A stretch of DNA of 64,000 nucleotides, from NCBI GenBank assembly GCA_039000515.1, contig JBCFYV010000100.1:54993433-55057432 (forward strand). Reading direction: 5' to 3'. The notes under the pieces are model-generated. The model searched no databases, was not told the DNA's origin, and saw nothing but the letters and a program-made list of their open reading frames with translations. The translations under genes and the position numbers were made by a program. Shown one piece after another: positions 1-13,190 of the stretch (position 1 is the stretch's first letter; each line of letters starts with the position of its first letter). Source of the DNA: Timema cristinae. Taxonomy: Eukaryota; Arthropoda; Insecta; Phasmatodea; Timematidae.

Positions 1-146
1 TACCGAACCATTATATAACTTGATATTCATGTAACACACATAAATACAGTAAAGTTTAATTGATAAATTATTCACATTAAAACATTACCAATATTAAATA
101 AAGTATAAAATAAAAATGTATACTGTACACTAGAGTGTATTATAAT

Positions 147-916
147 TCATTCACGAGCTAAGTTTAACTGGATGACAGTTCGAAATTTACTAGAAGTAAT
201 CCCTAATATATCACTACGCCAACAGCTGACATCTATCACTTTGGATCACTGTAATGAAACAGATGGAAATATATTAATGTGATAGTTAACCACAGTAATT
301 TAGGCCAATATTATTTATATATTTATTTGAGAACGGACACAAAGTTTATTTATCATATTATTCCAATTTAAAAAAATATTCACACCACTTTCACAAAAAT
401 TTCTAATGAACATAGCTTCAAAATGGTGACTGATGAATTTAAACCATATTATTGAACATAACGGTAAACAAGTTTTTTACAATGATGCAGACACACAGTT
501 GATGAAAATATTTTATTCAGTTAAATATTTCAAAATAAGATAAAATGCTCATAAAATAATTTATTGTACGAAAAAAAAATTAAAACAATTTTCTATTTTC
601 CAAGTAAATATGATGCCTGTATTAAAAGGTATTGATGTGTGCACTATATAAACAAAATCAGTAACGTTCCAAAACGAAAAATAAGTACTTTTAATTATGT
701 TTAAAATATTGTTTCGAGTTGGATAAAAATAAACTATTTAAAAAAAAAATAGTATGAGAAAACTAAGTTTACATTATTTTAAATGTAATATATAACAGGT
801 AATTAAAGATCTTTACATTTATAACAAAACAGTGATCTTTTACAAGGGTTGGCAACCCAAAACCTAGAAATATGATTTTCGAACTGTCATCCTGGTAAAA
901 ACCTATCGTGAACGGA
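147..916. repeat. Non-autonomous inverted-repeat element, copy A
   Basis: This 770-base block recurs almost unchanged at 16071-16843 in the same orientation. Both ends carry an imperfect inverted repeat: the left end reads TTCACGA and then GGATGACAGTTCGAAA, and the complement of the right end reads the same two motifs. It has no long open frame. The structure fits a non-autonomous DNA transposon, but I could not fix a target-site duplication, so the superfamily is unassigned. Confidence 0.6.
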
Positions 917-1965
917 TTTTACTTACTATTCTCCATTCTTGTTGCAATTATTACATGATGATGATGATGATGATATGATAGCACAATGACCACGATGAGG
1001 AAATGAAGTGAGGTTATGGTGTAAGCATTGTGACTTATAGACAATTTTTTTACTTAATTAAATATAAATAAAATTGAGCAGCAGTAAACTGCAGATAACT
1101 GATACCGAATCAGAGGATTTGGGGCCCCTACTGTACAGAAATAAAACATATCCTAAACATCCAGACTAATATTAAAGAAAATAACTTAAAATACTTTAGA
1201 TTCAAAGATTATATTACTCTATATCTTACCCAAAGGACGATGAATAGCAAGAGGTGTCTTAACACCCGTGCGCAGATCCATTAAACACAATTTCAAAATA
1301 GTAACAAAAATTATCCAGAAAACAAAAGATGAATAAAACCACACAATTGCCAAGACTAAAATTAATGTATTATGAAAATGCCAAAAATTAGCACAGAATC
1401 AAGAAAATGACATCTTGCTAGGATACATAATTTACACTTCAAGAGAAAATGTGAGGATGATTAATAAAAATGCCTACTTTAGAGGAGTCATGTTTAATTA
1501 TCCAGTATTAGTATGAAAAGTCAAAGCATGCAAACACTATTTAATAAATACATTGACAAATATTTATTTGCTACATATTATATTAGTAATGTTGATATAG
1601 TCAAGATCTTATCGTTTTAATTTGTCTTTACTAAATTTTCCAAACAATTTTGGACGATAAAAGAAAAAAAATTGCAGATAAAATTATTTCATGAGCTGAT
1701 AAAAACTTAAAAAATCACCTAACTAAAATCATCCAAAGAAATCTGGTGAATGAAATATAGGATTCAAAATATGATATAATATGAATTACAAAAATACATT
1801 TTGTACAAATTAATGAATATGTCAAAATATATCCTTTGGAACTTTTGTTCCCCGGCATTTCATTTTAACTGCTACAAAAATCTGAGCTTAGTTTGTTAAA
1901 TTAAAAACTATTCACTACATTAGTATGGAAAGTCAAAGCAGATGAACAGCAAATGTTGAGAGAAG

Positions 1966-2005
1966 AGGGGAGGGGGGGGGGGGGGGGAGGGGTGTGGGGG
2001 GGGAG
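1966..2005 (+). repeat. G-rich low-complexity tract
   Basis: Near-continuous run of guanines broken by single A, T or TGT interruptions. It could form a G-quadruplex on the plus strand. Run length is likely to be unreliable. Confidence 0.85.
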
Positions 2006-2068
2006 AACTGACCCGTCACGGACTAAAACTGTTGCCAATATTATACCTATATGATATCAGCAATGTCC

Positions 2069-2245
2069 GACACCTTAGCTCAGCCAGTAATGTGTCTGTC
2101 TACTAAGCTAAGGGTCCCAGGTTCAATTCTGTCATGGTGAAAAATGTGTCAGTTCTCTAAATTAGTTTTTAAGTTGTGTGCCGATATTGTCAGTCGGTTT
2201 AGAAAATACACGTTAAATACCTTGAATAAATGAAGATAAATGAAA
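2069..2245 (+). repeat. tRNA-headed SINE (family 3), degenerate
   Basis: The head reads CACCTTAGCTCAG...GGTAA like a tRNA A box, followed by a B-box-like GGTTCAATTC near 2130. The same head occurs at 52192 (+) and near 36228 (-). Confidence 0.6.
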
Positions 2246-2776
2246 ATGCTATCAGCAAAAGTCTTACAACTTAGCTTGGTCTCAATCTTTCTGTGAGTCT
2301 CGGGTTAAATTACCTGTGGGGTTGGACATTTGTAATAGTAAAATTGTGTTGATTCCCTTGTACAAAATAGGGTATATGTATATGTGTGTGTAGCTTCAAA
2401 ATGTCAAAGGTTGAATCTCCTTTACTTCAACTTAGATTCAAACTGATATAATCATTTTTAGAATCAACTATTAAACAGTATTTTAACACAAACAGGTGAT
2501 TAAGTGATAGTTATAACTTGGACAAAAATAAATCAAAATCTATGGTGTTCGCTTGAAATTAGGCACTACCAACAAAGCGGCCACCGTCTGTTGGCGAAGA
2601 TAATGCCAACTTATACAGAAAGAGGATGTCATGTGGTCAGCGCAACAAAACCTAATCCTAAGGTCATTAATTTCACTATTCTGAGGCGGGCACTTTACTC
2701 CATAGACCACCGAGGTCAACTCCAATTTGTACCTATAGTTTAATAAAAAAAACAACGCTTCAAGTGACCAAATTAT

Positions 2777-3000
2777 CTAAGGCGTCACTTTCGTATTGAA
2801 CTGACCGGCCGATTATGGGGAGATCAGGGTTCGATTCCTGGTTGGGTATATCGAAGTTGTATTTTTCCTGAATGGTTTCACCCTCTCCAAATGCGGGTAG
2901 TTTACTTCTAAAATATTTCCTTCCCCATTCCTACCTCCTTAGAGTAGATATATATATGTTTATAACCTGAACAGGTGGTAAGACGCGGCGATAAAAAAAT
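2777..3000 (+). repeat. tRNA-headed SINE (family 2)
   Basis: The head has a B-box-like GGTTCGATTCC near 2827. It is followed by a body with 'aatgcgggta' and a tail 'aacaggtggtaagacgcggc', the layout shared by all family 2 copies in the window. Confidence 0.7.
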
Positions 3001-3716
3001 ACCTCAAAATTTTCGTATATGAAATTGAAGAAATACTAAAACTCAACTCAAATTATAATTTTCGAATTCTCACACACCCTTGATAACAAATCCTTCCTAA
3101 ATAAAACGATATAAAAATAGGTGTTGTTCAAATTTATTTTAAAGCAAAGCCTTTCAAGAGTAATGATGAGCAACTTAGAAGTTCATCCTAAATAGGAGAA
3201 TTCAAGCGCAAACCAATACAGTAGGCTACAAATACAAATTCTATTCAATCATCAACAAATAAACTAATAATTTACAGAATTGCACGAGCAATTCATTAAA
3301 AACTACCCTTAATCTAATAATAATAAAAAAAGAGGCTTTGTTCAAACATCTAAAAAAAAAAAAAAAAAGAGAGATTAGAGTTTATTTAATACAAACATTA
3401 CATTTTAAATACTTAAGGGTATGTAAAGTCCACATTCTCAATTTGAAGCAAAATCAAATAGAATATAAGAAATATTCTAAAAGCCAAATCAAAGTTCAAA
3501 TATTAACAAAAGAATGAAAAAGAAACAAAGCCAACATTAAAATGTTAATGTTGGGAGAAAAATAAAATATTGTTACATAACTATATAACTTTAGGTTATC
3601 ATTTACAATTTCTTTTTTTGCAAAATATGATTAACATATTTCACATTTAGTTGATAAATGTAGTTACTATCACAAAATTAATTTAAATAAAGTAAAAAGC
3701 ACCAAACGGTTGTATT

Positions 3717-3918
3717 CAATTAAACATTGAAAGGAGGATATAAGGGCAAGACTTACACACTTACCAGAAAACTGTAGGCCTTATTGTTTAAACTTAAAAA
3801 CCCATAATGGGACTGATTTGTCCTAATAAATTTCATAATTATGTTTTGTTATGAATTGTGAACTTTGAGACCTACAGTTTTCTGGACGCGCTTCTATCCT
3901 CTTTTCAATGTTTAAAAT
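3717..3918. repeat. Short foldback element with inverted arms
   Basis: The left arm (TTAAACATTGAAAGGAGGAT, then CCAGAAAACTGTAGGCC) is matched by the complement of the right arm (near 3865-3918). The arms flank a spacer of about 80 bases. No coding capacity. It looks like a miniature inverted-repeat element of about 200 bases. Confidence 0.7.
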
Positions 3919-4253
3919 ATAATTTAAATATTTTAGATTTTTGTCATATAAACATTAATTTTAGATGTACTTATCCGCCCAAAATGATGAAAATTAAACT
4001 TAAATAAGCATTATAACTTTAAATATTTTTAATGGCGAAGATTCGTAAATGTCGACTGTAAATTTATTTTCGAATATAAGTCAACATTGGCAAATATTCA
4101 AAGTGAAATTAAAGTTTTAGAAGAGTCACAAACCCCTATAAACAATAAACTAAGTGTAATAACATATTTCCTACAACCACCCCTTTGGATTGAAATTAAA
4201 ATAAAGAACAATAAGAAGATTTTAAATTGTCAATTTTAACCTAATTCTACTGA

Positions 4254-7200
4254 TTAAGGCAATGAGATTTTTTCAAAATGAGAAATGAGTTCGACTTCTG
4301 GCCTGATGGTGGTAAAATCGTTGACACCTTTCTCGGTGACAGAAGTCCCGGTGACATCAAGAAAACGCAAACTGTCAAGCTTGGCAATCTGTATCAACGT
4401 ATTGTCTGTGATGGAAGTGTAATGACGCAACACCAGAGTGTGAAGTCTAGGGTAGATCACCTCCAGAATGTTACCCCCTTCCTGTTCCTCCCCCTGCCCA
4501 TCAAGGTCCCTGTCACGGACGTTCCCCAGATCGATATTGTCCCTTATAGTCTTGGGAGCGAGCAGGGATATGATACTTATATCTGTGATAGCATACTGCG
4601 AGTATGAACGCATGTGATGTTCGAAATACTCAACGTTGTTGCAATTGAACATGCGGTCGTTGGGCCGCTGGGGGTTCTGCAGTTCTGGGGGTATCTCCCC
4701 GTCTTCGTTGGTCATCCGGTGACTGCAATACGGGTGGTGATGCAACTGCACAACACCATTGCGGATGCTGTTGAGGTCTATGACGATGACGCAGCTGCCG
4801 TCCACTATGTCGGGATCCGTGCTAGAGCCTAGCCCCGAGGGCCCCGCACCGTCCTCCACGACACTGCGCCAGATACGCGTCCGGGTGCCAAAACAAACCG
4901 GGATCCTCGGATCTGGGTGGCGATGCTCCTCGGGGCATTCAAGGTACAAGTGTGTCAGAGACGCAGTGTGATGGAAACAACTTATCTCTGGACCTCCCAC
5001 GACGGTGTTCCGCAGGTCCAAAACCTGACAAAAAATACAATACTGAGCTTTTTGGGGAATTGTAGAGTATGACCTACTTTATATTATCACCCGCGCTCAT
5101 GAACATTGAGCCTGCTGTGTGTGGCACTAGAGGTGCTGGTCATGTGGGCGGGACCACAGTTCAACTCTAATTCATTTTATACAGTCATCTACCTTAGGTC
5201 AGTCACTAACTAATTGAGTTCAAGTCAGTCGAACAAGTCAGTGCGTACTTGCAAGTCAAACCAAACATTTCTATCAGACAATTGTTCTTTTGGGGATCAG
5301 TTGTAATCGTAAAGGAAACCTGTAAACTTGTTTTTGTTTAACAAAGGATTTCAGTCACCAATTAATAAACGTCCAATAACTTGGCATCAAATATTGTTTT
5401 TTTATTAACCAGTGGTTATAACCAAAATTAGTATGCTTCCAGTAACCAAGTGGTTAAAATGTGTAATGAACAGAAAAAACAAGAAGATGATTAAAAGAAA
5501 CCAACGAAAGTATAAGGTTACGTGCGGTTTCAGAATGCTGATTTTCAAACTATGTGTCATTCAGAAACCAATCTATCATATAAAACTTAAAGGACCACCC
5601 ATCGTTTGGGAAAATGAGTCGAAGTCTGATTAGGTGAAGATCTGGCATGTCCATCAAATATTTCTTTTTAAATAATTAGCTATGTATGACTATGGCAGAA
5701 CCTGGATACCTCAGTGGAAGAGCGCTGTTACGCTCAGATGTCTCGGAGAGCGAGGGTTACAACATTGATGATCCTAAGTGGTGCTGATGGATCTTACGGC
5801 CTTACAGTAATATATCTGATGACCTTACAGTAATGGATCTTACGGGATTATAGTGACTGCTCTTACAACCTAATAATAATGGATCTTACAGGTTTACAAG
5901 ATACACACAGCTCACAACATTTTATAAATCCATTAATTCACTCTGAACTTTATTTCTGTAATTGGATATCTTGATAATAAATTACTAGTGTTCATAAAGA
6001 TCAATTTTGGTTGATCAATATTTTCTAATGGTGTGTGAAGCTTCAAAAAAGTTGAAGTCGAAGGTCAAATCTCCTTAGGCTTCGACATCTATAATAACCT
6101 TCGCGTATTCAAAAAATTTCGACGGAAGGATAAAACTTCATAAATTAACAAACAATTTAATTTTATTTTACTCAATATTTGAAAATTTTAAAACCGTTAC
6201 AAAACAGAATTTTAACACATACTAGTAATTTAACTAACACAACGTAAGCATGGATCAAAAACGGGTAAGTTAATATTATATTCATTATCGCCAACATCAC
6301 TTTGTAAAAAATAAAAATATCTATAATGAAATAACACCATGGTCACTGGTATGAAGCAGAGAAAGCACTTTAGTCGTGCTATCATCGAGCGCGCGTCTAT
6401 TGTTTAATCCTTAATATTCTATCTCTTCGGAATTATATGTGACAAATTACAAGTGTATTTTGACACAGAAGTTTTTCATAGCTTCTTCGCATTTCCTTTA
6501 TTATTCAAAATGGCTGATATGGAAAGTAGAAAACAAAAGCGGAATTTAATTTATAGTTATTATCAGAGAAATGCAGATAAAAAGACATGCATACGTAAAG
6601 TTTGCAAAATAATATTATAAACTCTACGATGTAAGTAAAAATTAAAACTTAATCAAGGATCAAATAGCCAAAGCTATTTATTCATGCTTTTTAGTGAGGA
6701 TTACTCCATCTAGATATCATATTCTGAAAATTGAAAAATGACACCTGGACACTGGAATCAAATCCAAATCGAGCAAAGATTCCGGGTTTGATTCCCGTGA
6801 CCATGTGGCATTAGTCAATTTTCAGAATAAAACTTAATTGACAAGTTACTAAGCTTATCAGTAAGCCTGTGTGCATTAGTTATTAATATAGTCCTTAGGT
6901 AAAAAAAATAAGGAAATTTTCCTGGCCCTTGTTATTGACAAGATCTAGAAAAATAATTAATTTATAAAATTAAAAGTGGCGTTAAGTGACAACAACAAAA
7001 ATCCTAGATAGCTTCGACTTCGAATTTTCTTCACAAGTTTCAAGATTCAGTCTGACTTCACATTGCATTTAAAAAGTGGCCTTCGCACATCCCTAAAATT
7101 TTCCTTAATTTTTTTTTCCACTAGAAAAAAAAAATACCATGGGTTTTTTTTTTAGCTTCTCAGGTGTGTGGCAAACCATGTAATTCACACAGAGTGGAAG

Positions 7201-10200
7201 TACGTAAGTGACGAGTGATCCAAAGTTCACTCGTAGAGTGATACCCCAACGCCTAATATCTACAATTTGTGAGTTAAAAAGTAGATCTAAAATCACTCAC
7301 CTCCAAAGCTTGGAAACCAAACTTGGTGGCGAGGCTGAAGTAAGGCCACGTTGTTGACAACACTGGCGATCCCGTCAAGTCTCAGCTCCTTCAACCGAGA
7401 GCACTTGCTCAGGGGCATGATGGAGTGGGCGGGGAACCAATCACAGTTGCTCAAAACGATCGTCTAGGGGGTAAGACCATTATTATTATTATTATTGACT
7501 CATGTGAGAATTTTATTCAGTGTATACCAGTAATTACAGATTAAATCATTCTTCTTCTCTCACTCGCTCACTTACTGTTATATATCTGCTCCTCTCTTCA
7601 ATTCCTTTGTCTCTCTTGGTCGCTTTTTGCCTCAAAATTTCAACCCCAACATTCTCCTTTACAAAGTGGTATATAAGTAAATATAAAATGTTTAAAGTGA
7701 AGTTTGATGTATGGAAAATAATTTAAAGTGCACAGGAATCAAAATCGAGAAAAACAAGAATCACACATCTTTAATTATTATTTATATCATGTAATTGAAT
7801 TATTTTGCTAATGACTAGCTGACTTTCAAAATTTATTCAATGAATGCTACAACAAATTAAGGTGGAAATGTACGGAACACGAGAAAGGGCCAGTGTTTTG
7901 GGGGGTTTTCACGGCAAAACTATTTTTTTGCCAAAAAAAATAATAAAATATTTCTACAGTAGAAAGATAGAGTTTAATTTTCTTCAAACGGTGATATCAA
8001 CGATTGTTGAATATCTTGTCATGAGCATGGCGGTATTAGATGACAAACTATTTTAAGGAAGAGGAAAAGTTATCTCCAACAACTGTTGATATCACTGTGT
8101 GAAGAAAATTAAACTATGTTGACAGTAGAGAATAATTTGATTTATTTTGACAAAAAAAATTTTTATATAAAAACTGCCATTTTCTCGCATCCCCTACACT
8201 CCCACCTTAAGTACTGAAGTTTGTAGGTCAAAGGTACGCTACCTCGATGTTAGGCATGTGGTCCTGAATGCCGGAGAAGAAAGAACGGGCGGGATTGAGC
8301 TGAGTGAGGACGCAACCTCGCAGGGAAAGATACTTCACCGAGGACGGGAAGTCCTTCAACGCAACCTGAGCACACAATCACAATCATCAGATGATCGCGC
8401 AAAGAAACGAGGCCATTTATTGAGATATTTTCACATAAAACATGTTATTTATTTATTAACGTCACCTCTTACTACCAGTTTGGGCTACGCGCTTATGTAA
8501 TAATTATGGGATGTGTTAAGGATGAGGAAAGTTGCATTCAGAGGAATTGTATCCACATCTGCATGGAGGGTGGAGTGGACAAATATTTAAGAAAAGCCAC
8601 CTTCATAGGACCCAAACCTCGATCTCCCTGTAATCGTCAGTCACAGTCTATTGGGAGAACGACGCTTTGGGCCGTATGGCCCCAAAGTGGGTTTTATAAA
8701 ATATGCTACTACACAATTTAACCCCTGGATTTGACTTCTCACGTAACTGGACTAGTTTAGTAGCTAAAACTTCTGTAGTATTTGGACAATTATTATAGGG
8801 CGCATTTAAAATGTGTTAAATCTCCCCCTCCTCTATAGCTCACATTCTTCTTTATACAACTATTTATATACCTCTACCCTCAATACTCTGCTCTCTTCTT
8901 TATATCTTTATTTATTTTTCCCTCTCCTCGATATATCTCTTCTTTATCCAACTAATTATCTCCCTCTCCTTTAAATATCTCACTCTTCTTTATCACTCAA
9001 TTTATCTCCCATTCCCTTCAACAAATATTATAATGTGTTTTGTTAAATAATATTTAGGTTTCTTTTATACATGTGTTACACAATAAAAAATGAAAAACAT
9101 CAATTTATTTGAAAAGTGTCCCTTGTTTTATGGATTTGCAACGGCAGGTGCCCCATCAATTATCTTGTTTTTATGTGGCAAAGTTAAAAAAAAAGAGTCT
9201 AGTATGTAAAAATAAATAGGCCTAATACTTTTTTTCTCTTCCAAATTATTTTATTTATTTTAATTTCATTCATAAATGCAAAATCGTTATCATCGTCTGA
9301 ATCACATTTTTTTTTGTCGTTTCAGGCAACCAAATAATCTAACTAGTTTTGTGAACGGACGGTAATATTAAAACTGTGGTTTGGAACATTATTTTTCCTG
9401 TGAACATTACTCATGCCACCCTTGCTCTTTCTGAGACCTGCTATAAAGAAGAGAAGTGCCCTTGAAGTGTAAGGAAGTGTTGTACAGGGCGTACTTAGTA
9501 CCCTTTGTCACATACACAGCAGAAACATGGACAGTGGATGTAAGAGAGACTAGGAGAGTGGAGGATATGGGAATGAAGTTTGTGAGGAGCAAGTTAGCTG
9601 TCACGAGGAGAAACAGGATTAGGGATGAAGTTATCCCGGAAAAAAAAGGGGGGTAGAGAGAGTACATGAGATACCGTAGTAGAGGAAGCAAGGCTGAGAG
9701 GATATGAGTATGTGATGAAGATGGAAAAGAAAAGGATGTCAAAAAATTGCTGGAAATGAAGTAAGGAGGAGAAAGACCGCAAGGGAGACCAAGCTAGTGA
9801 TGGGAGGAGCAGATAACAGAAAGTGTGCAAGTGAGAGGAGAAGAATGGTGGAAGGATTGAAGAAGATGAAGGTATTTTACTAAACTAGACCCGGCTACGG
9901 GCTGGAAACTGATTATGATGATGATGATATTGATGAGGGAAAGGGGTTCTCAGGGAGTCATTTTATCATATTTGCTCATTTGAAAAGCAATTTGGTAAAT
10001 AGTGTATAGTTCAAACTAATAGTAAGACGTGTTGTTTTAAAAAAAACTCTCATATGAGCAATTTATAACGCACATAATTCACCTAGAAAGGATATTATAG
10101 AGTCGAAGATTCAATGAAAACTTTTTCTTTTCAAAATTGTTTGGTATTAGAATTTATTTTAGAGCTCTTTACTGTTTATTGGTGGTTCAGGGCCACCATA

Positions 10201-12299
10201 CTTCAGGCCCTTAATCACCTAACTGTATGCAAGACTGTGATAATGAACACATTATGTAACAACAACAAAAATTGTTACTAGATTTAAATTTTCTATTAGG
10301 CTAGTCTATCATATTTTTATTTTCTACTTTGTTATAATTTTTTCAAAGGCTCAAATTTGAATTCAAGATTTGAAGGTAAAATGAAGATTTGGATTCGCAA
10401 AATGGAGGATTAGACCCATTTCTTTATATAACCGAAGAAATGGTATGGGGATTCTCCAAAGACGTTTTCCTATAAATTATTTAGCACCGTGTCTTACTAC
10501 CCGTTCGGGTTATACGCTTAAGTACTAATTACGCTAATGGATTAGGAATTGGGAAGGTTGAATTAAAGGAAGTGAACCCGCATTTGCGCGGAGGGAGAGT
10601 GAAAAACCATTTAGGACCCCACCACCCCCAGTTCACCCAACCGAGATCCGAACCTCGATCTCCCCGTCCTCAGCAGTCGGGCTCAACACGACAAGCAGTT
10701 AGCCAACTACGCCACAGAGGCGGGTTTTTTTCCTACAAAAAGCCGCCAAAGACTCACCTCTTGAGCAGAAAAATAACAATCCTCAAGTATTAGCGTCTCC
10801 AGCGTAAAACACTTGCTGGACAGTTCACAAAAAACTGACAGGGAAGTTTCTCGTCATGTATGTGGGCTTGACCCCGGATGGCCAGAAACGCGGCCTTGGG
10901 GCGGACCAAGGTGAGAGTTTCCTTGGTCTGAGCCATCGTGAGTCGTGTGGGCCGGCTGTCCACTCTCTCCCACAGCGTGCGGTCCCTGCACAGGTACTCG
11001 AGTCGCTTGCATGTTCTGTTGAGGGGTACACACACATAGCAGAGTGAATATAAAATGTATTTATTTAAAGTATTTTCTGAACCGACAGATTACATCAGCA
11101 CACAAGAATTTCTATAAGCTGAACGCGAAATGGAATACCAATTTTTCCGGTAAAGGTATTTTCACATACCTTCCAGGTTTCCTTCTTTTAATTTTAAGAC
11201 TGTAGGCCTAGTAACAAAAAAAAACATTGCATAATTTTTTTCATGATTTAATGTATTACACTGAGCATTTTTGGAATGGAGGGAGCCTGATATACATAAC
11301 TAGGTTGTTAGTGTTAGTGTAGGCTCACCTCTCACCTTCATCTAAACAAACCACACGACAAATGTGATAACTTATTTCAGGCCAGTAGCCTACAATTAAC
11401 GACTCCACTATTTTTCTATCATTTGACTCAAACTCCATCATAAATTGTTAAAGTATATTAATTAATAATAACAAATCTACTTCAGCAAAATGCTTCAACA
11501 CAACTTCATTCGAAGATTCTTTAGTATATTTGGATATATTTGTCAATCAAAATGACAAATATTGATCAGAAGAATAAACAAAGGTGTAAAATTAAAATGA
11601 TATAGTTATACCTACCATAATATATTATTAGAATATATTAAGTTTTATTTTGGAGTCGATAGTTTTATCAACTCCGACTCCACCCAAAATTGCTTCAGAC
11701 TCCCCAGCCCTGAGGCCTGCATTAAAGAAAATGACCAATTGCCTTAATCAAACATTTTATTTGAGGTTGAACCATTGTTAAAATAAAGTCAAGTACCGTT
11801 ACGCTAGTTCTTGACTAATTTCACTTGGGTGTCGGCAAATATATACTATGATAGCACATTCAAATACAATAAAGAAACTAGGACAGTACAATTATAGTTT
11901 TCTTTCCCCCAACACTCCTCTTCAATTCAAAATGTTAGTTAGGTCTAAACATTGAATCATGAATTATATAATCGTTCAGACTTTATCGGTATAGGCCTGG
12001 AGGTAAACCGTTTTAAAAAACATTTTTGGTAATCATCTAGGGGAATGTATAGTACTTGCCACGGACTAAAAAAATGAATCTGCAAGCTACATAAACAAAC
12101 AACTGGAGACAAATTAAAAATAACCTTACTTTCTTAAGTTCAAAATGTCTGCTGTATTCAAGTATTTCAGTGTGTGAAGCAAAACATCATCTGAAAAGTC
12201 TAATAAACCACCTTCTACTCGAGAGGTGGTATTTTCGTTTAGCAGTGAAGAACTTTCTTCATATTCCGATTTTAAACGTTTCAACTTTTGTTTGTCCAT
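4254..12299 (-). CDS. F-box/leucine-rich-repeat protein, 5 exons, two frame breaks
   Basis: Probable substrate-recognition subunit of an SCF ubiquitin ligase (role inferred from the F-box plus LRR layout). Exons on the minus strand: 12299-12130, 11015-10758, 8365-8243, 7463-7301, 5024-4254, all with GT-AG borders. Exon 1 runs from the first ATG into an F-box ([20 protein letters not shown], then RKTCKRL across the junction). Exons 2-5 carry LRR-like segments ([56 protein letters not shown]). The coding sum is about 1485 bases, near 494 residues. The layout recalls FBXL12, but the long acidic insert in the last exon (ending QGEEQEGG) makes a symbol unsafe. Two single-base breaks interrupt the frame: one base missing near 10843-10846 and one extra near 7341-7343. 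Each restores both the LRR pattern and the exon phase, so I read this as a real gene with sequence errors; a young pseudogene is the alternative. Confidence 0.82.
6655..6812. repeat. Degenerate tRNA-derived repeat (family 4)
   Basis: 'Caaatagcc.aa.ctatt...gctttttag' followed by a 'tgacacctggaca' segment recurs at 50826-50975. A B-box-like GGGTTTGATTCCCGTG is present near 6785. Related heads lie at 27640-27735. Confidence 0.45.
7857..8210. mobile_element. Foldback element with TTAA ends (family T), complete copy
   Basis: Starts TTAAGGTGG and ends CCACCTTAA. The two arms are long near-complements: each contains a 'caacaactgttgatatca'-type segment and a 'gaagaaaattaaact'-type segment in opposite sense. 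The TTAA at both ends fits piggyBac-type target choice, but no transposase is present. This copy lies in intron 3 of the F-box gene. Confidence 0.75.
9420..9945 (+). mobile_element. 3' end of a non-LTR retrotransposon (LINE), degenerate
   Basis: Translates in pieces to a reverse-transcriptase C-terminal region typical of insect LINEs: [35 protein letters not shown] and [14 protein letters not shown]. It is followed by a frame-broken tail and ends in (TGA)n-like repeats after GGGCTGGAAACTGATTATGA. Truncated at the 5' side. It sits in intron 2 of the F-box gene. Relatives are at 58066-58745, 60130-60340 and 61818-61925. Confidence 0.75.
10484..10727 (-). repeat. tRNA-headed SINE (family 2), near-full copy
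   Basis: Reading on the minus strand: a tRNA-like head (GCCTCTGTGGCGTAGTTGGC), B box GGTTCGGATCTCGG, a body with 'aaatgcgggttcac', and the shared tail ending in 'gggtagtaagacacggtgct'. Lies in intron 2 of the F-box gene, about 30 bases below exon 2. Confidence 0.8.
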
Positions 12300-13190
12300 T
12301 GTTTACAAGCACAGCTTTCACAACACAAACGATTGAAAATGGCCACACGGGTATAGGTTATAGCTAGTATCAAATAATAATGGATTATTGAATTTAAATT
12401 AATGAAAATAAACCTTTCTACATAGTAGGTAGCATATTATAAAATATGTTACGTTTAAATATTGTCTATGGTTTAAACAAAATGTTTATGTTGAAGAACT
12501 TATCCTCTGATTAAAAATACTTGTTAAATACAGTGTGTCAATCATAAATAAAAAATGTACCTTTTGTAGCAGTGGTGTTTGGTTTAAGTTTAAATTTTTT
12601 TTAATACTAAATGTCATAGATAGATAATTTAAAATAAACCCTTCTAGGTCTAACTATCTCTGTTAAAGATTACCCACCTGGGAATAATTTTAATATTATC
12701 TTATTTATAACGAAATTTAAATTGATTTTTTATTTTTAATACGAATAAGGAAGGCAGTGGATATCTTTGTCTAAAAATCACTGTATTTATAAGTAGCTTT
12801 TTGTCTTTTTCGATATACGTAAAAAAAATTTTCTTTTAATTATATTATTAAGTTTGATTTTAATCTAACTCAAATTTTGTATTTATTTTTAACCATCCGC
12901 GTGCTCAAGTCATTTTAAAACCACTTTTACATCATTAGTGTATTCAAACTATTTAACAAAAAACCATCAGCCTATCCATTTTAAAACGGATTCATGTGCA
13001 GGGTACTTGTATGTGGCCAGTAACCAGTAACTTAATTGTCAGCATTGGCCAACCACTTAATTAAATGGTTTAAATTGGTTTAATTATGGTAGTCATATTT
13101 TAAAGTATCGACTAGCTAGAATCAAATACGTCAGTTACTGTTTTTAATCAACTTCAGGATGGTAACTGTATGTAAGGGAACAGAGAAGTG

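Larger units (their letters stand above)
1..4253. other. Gene-free flank downstream of the F-box gene
   Basis: No supportable coding exon was found here. The short open frames near 2504-2755 have no recognisable domain or splice context. The stretch holds an inverted-repeat element, a G-rich tract, two tRNA-headed SINE copies and a foldback element, listed separately. The part just below 4254 should include the 3' untranslated region of the minus-strand F-box gene: a minus-strand AATAAA lies at 4063-4068, about 186 bases past the stop. Confidence 0.6.

Noticed and set aside
10790..11037. Two overlapping minus-strand frames as separate genes
   Set aside because: They are shifted readings of one F-box gene exon. 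The true frame changes within the exon at an apparent one-base deletion.
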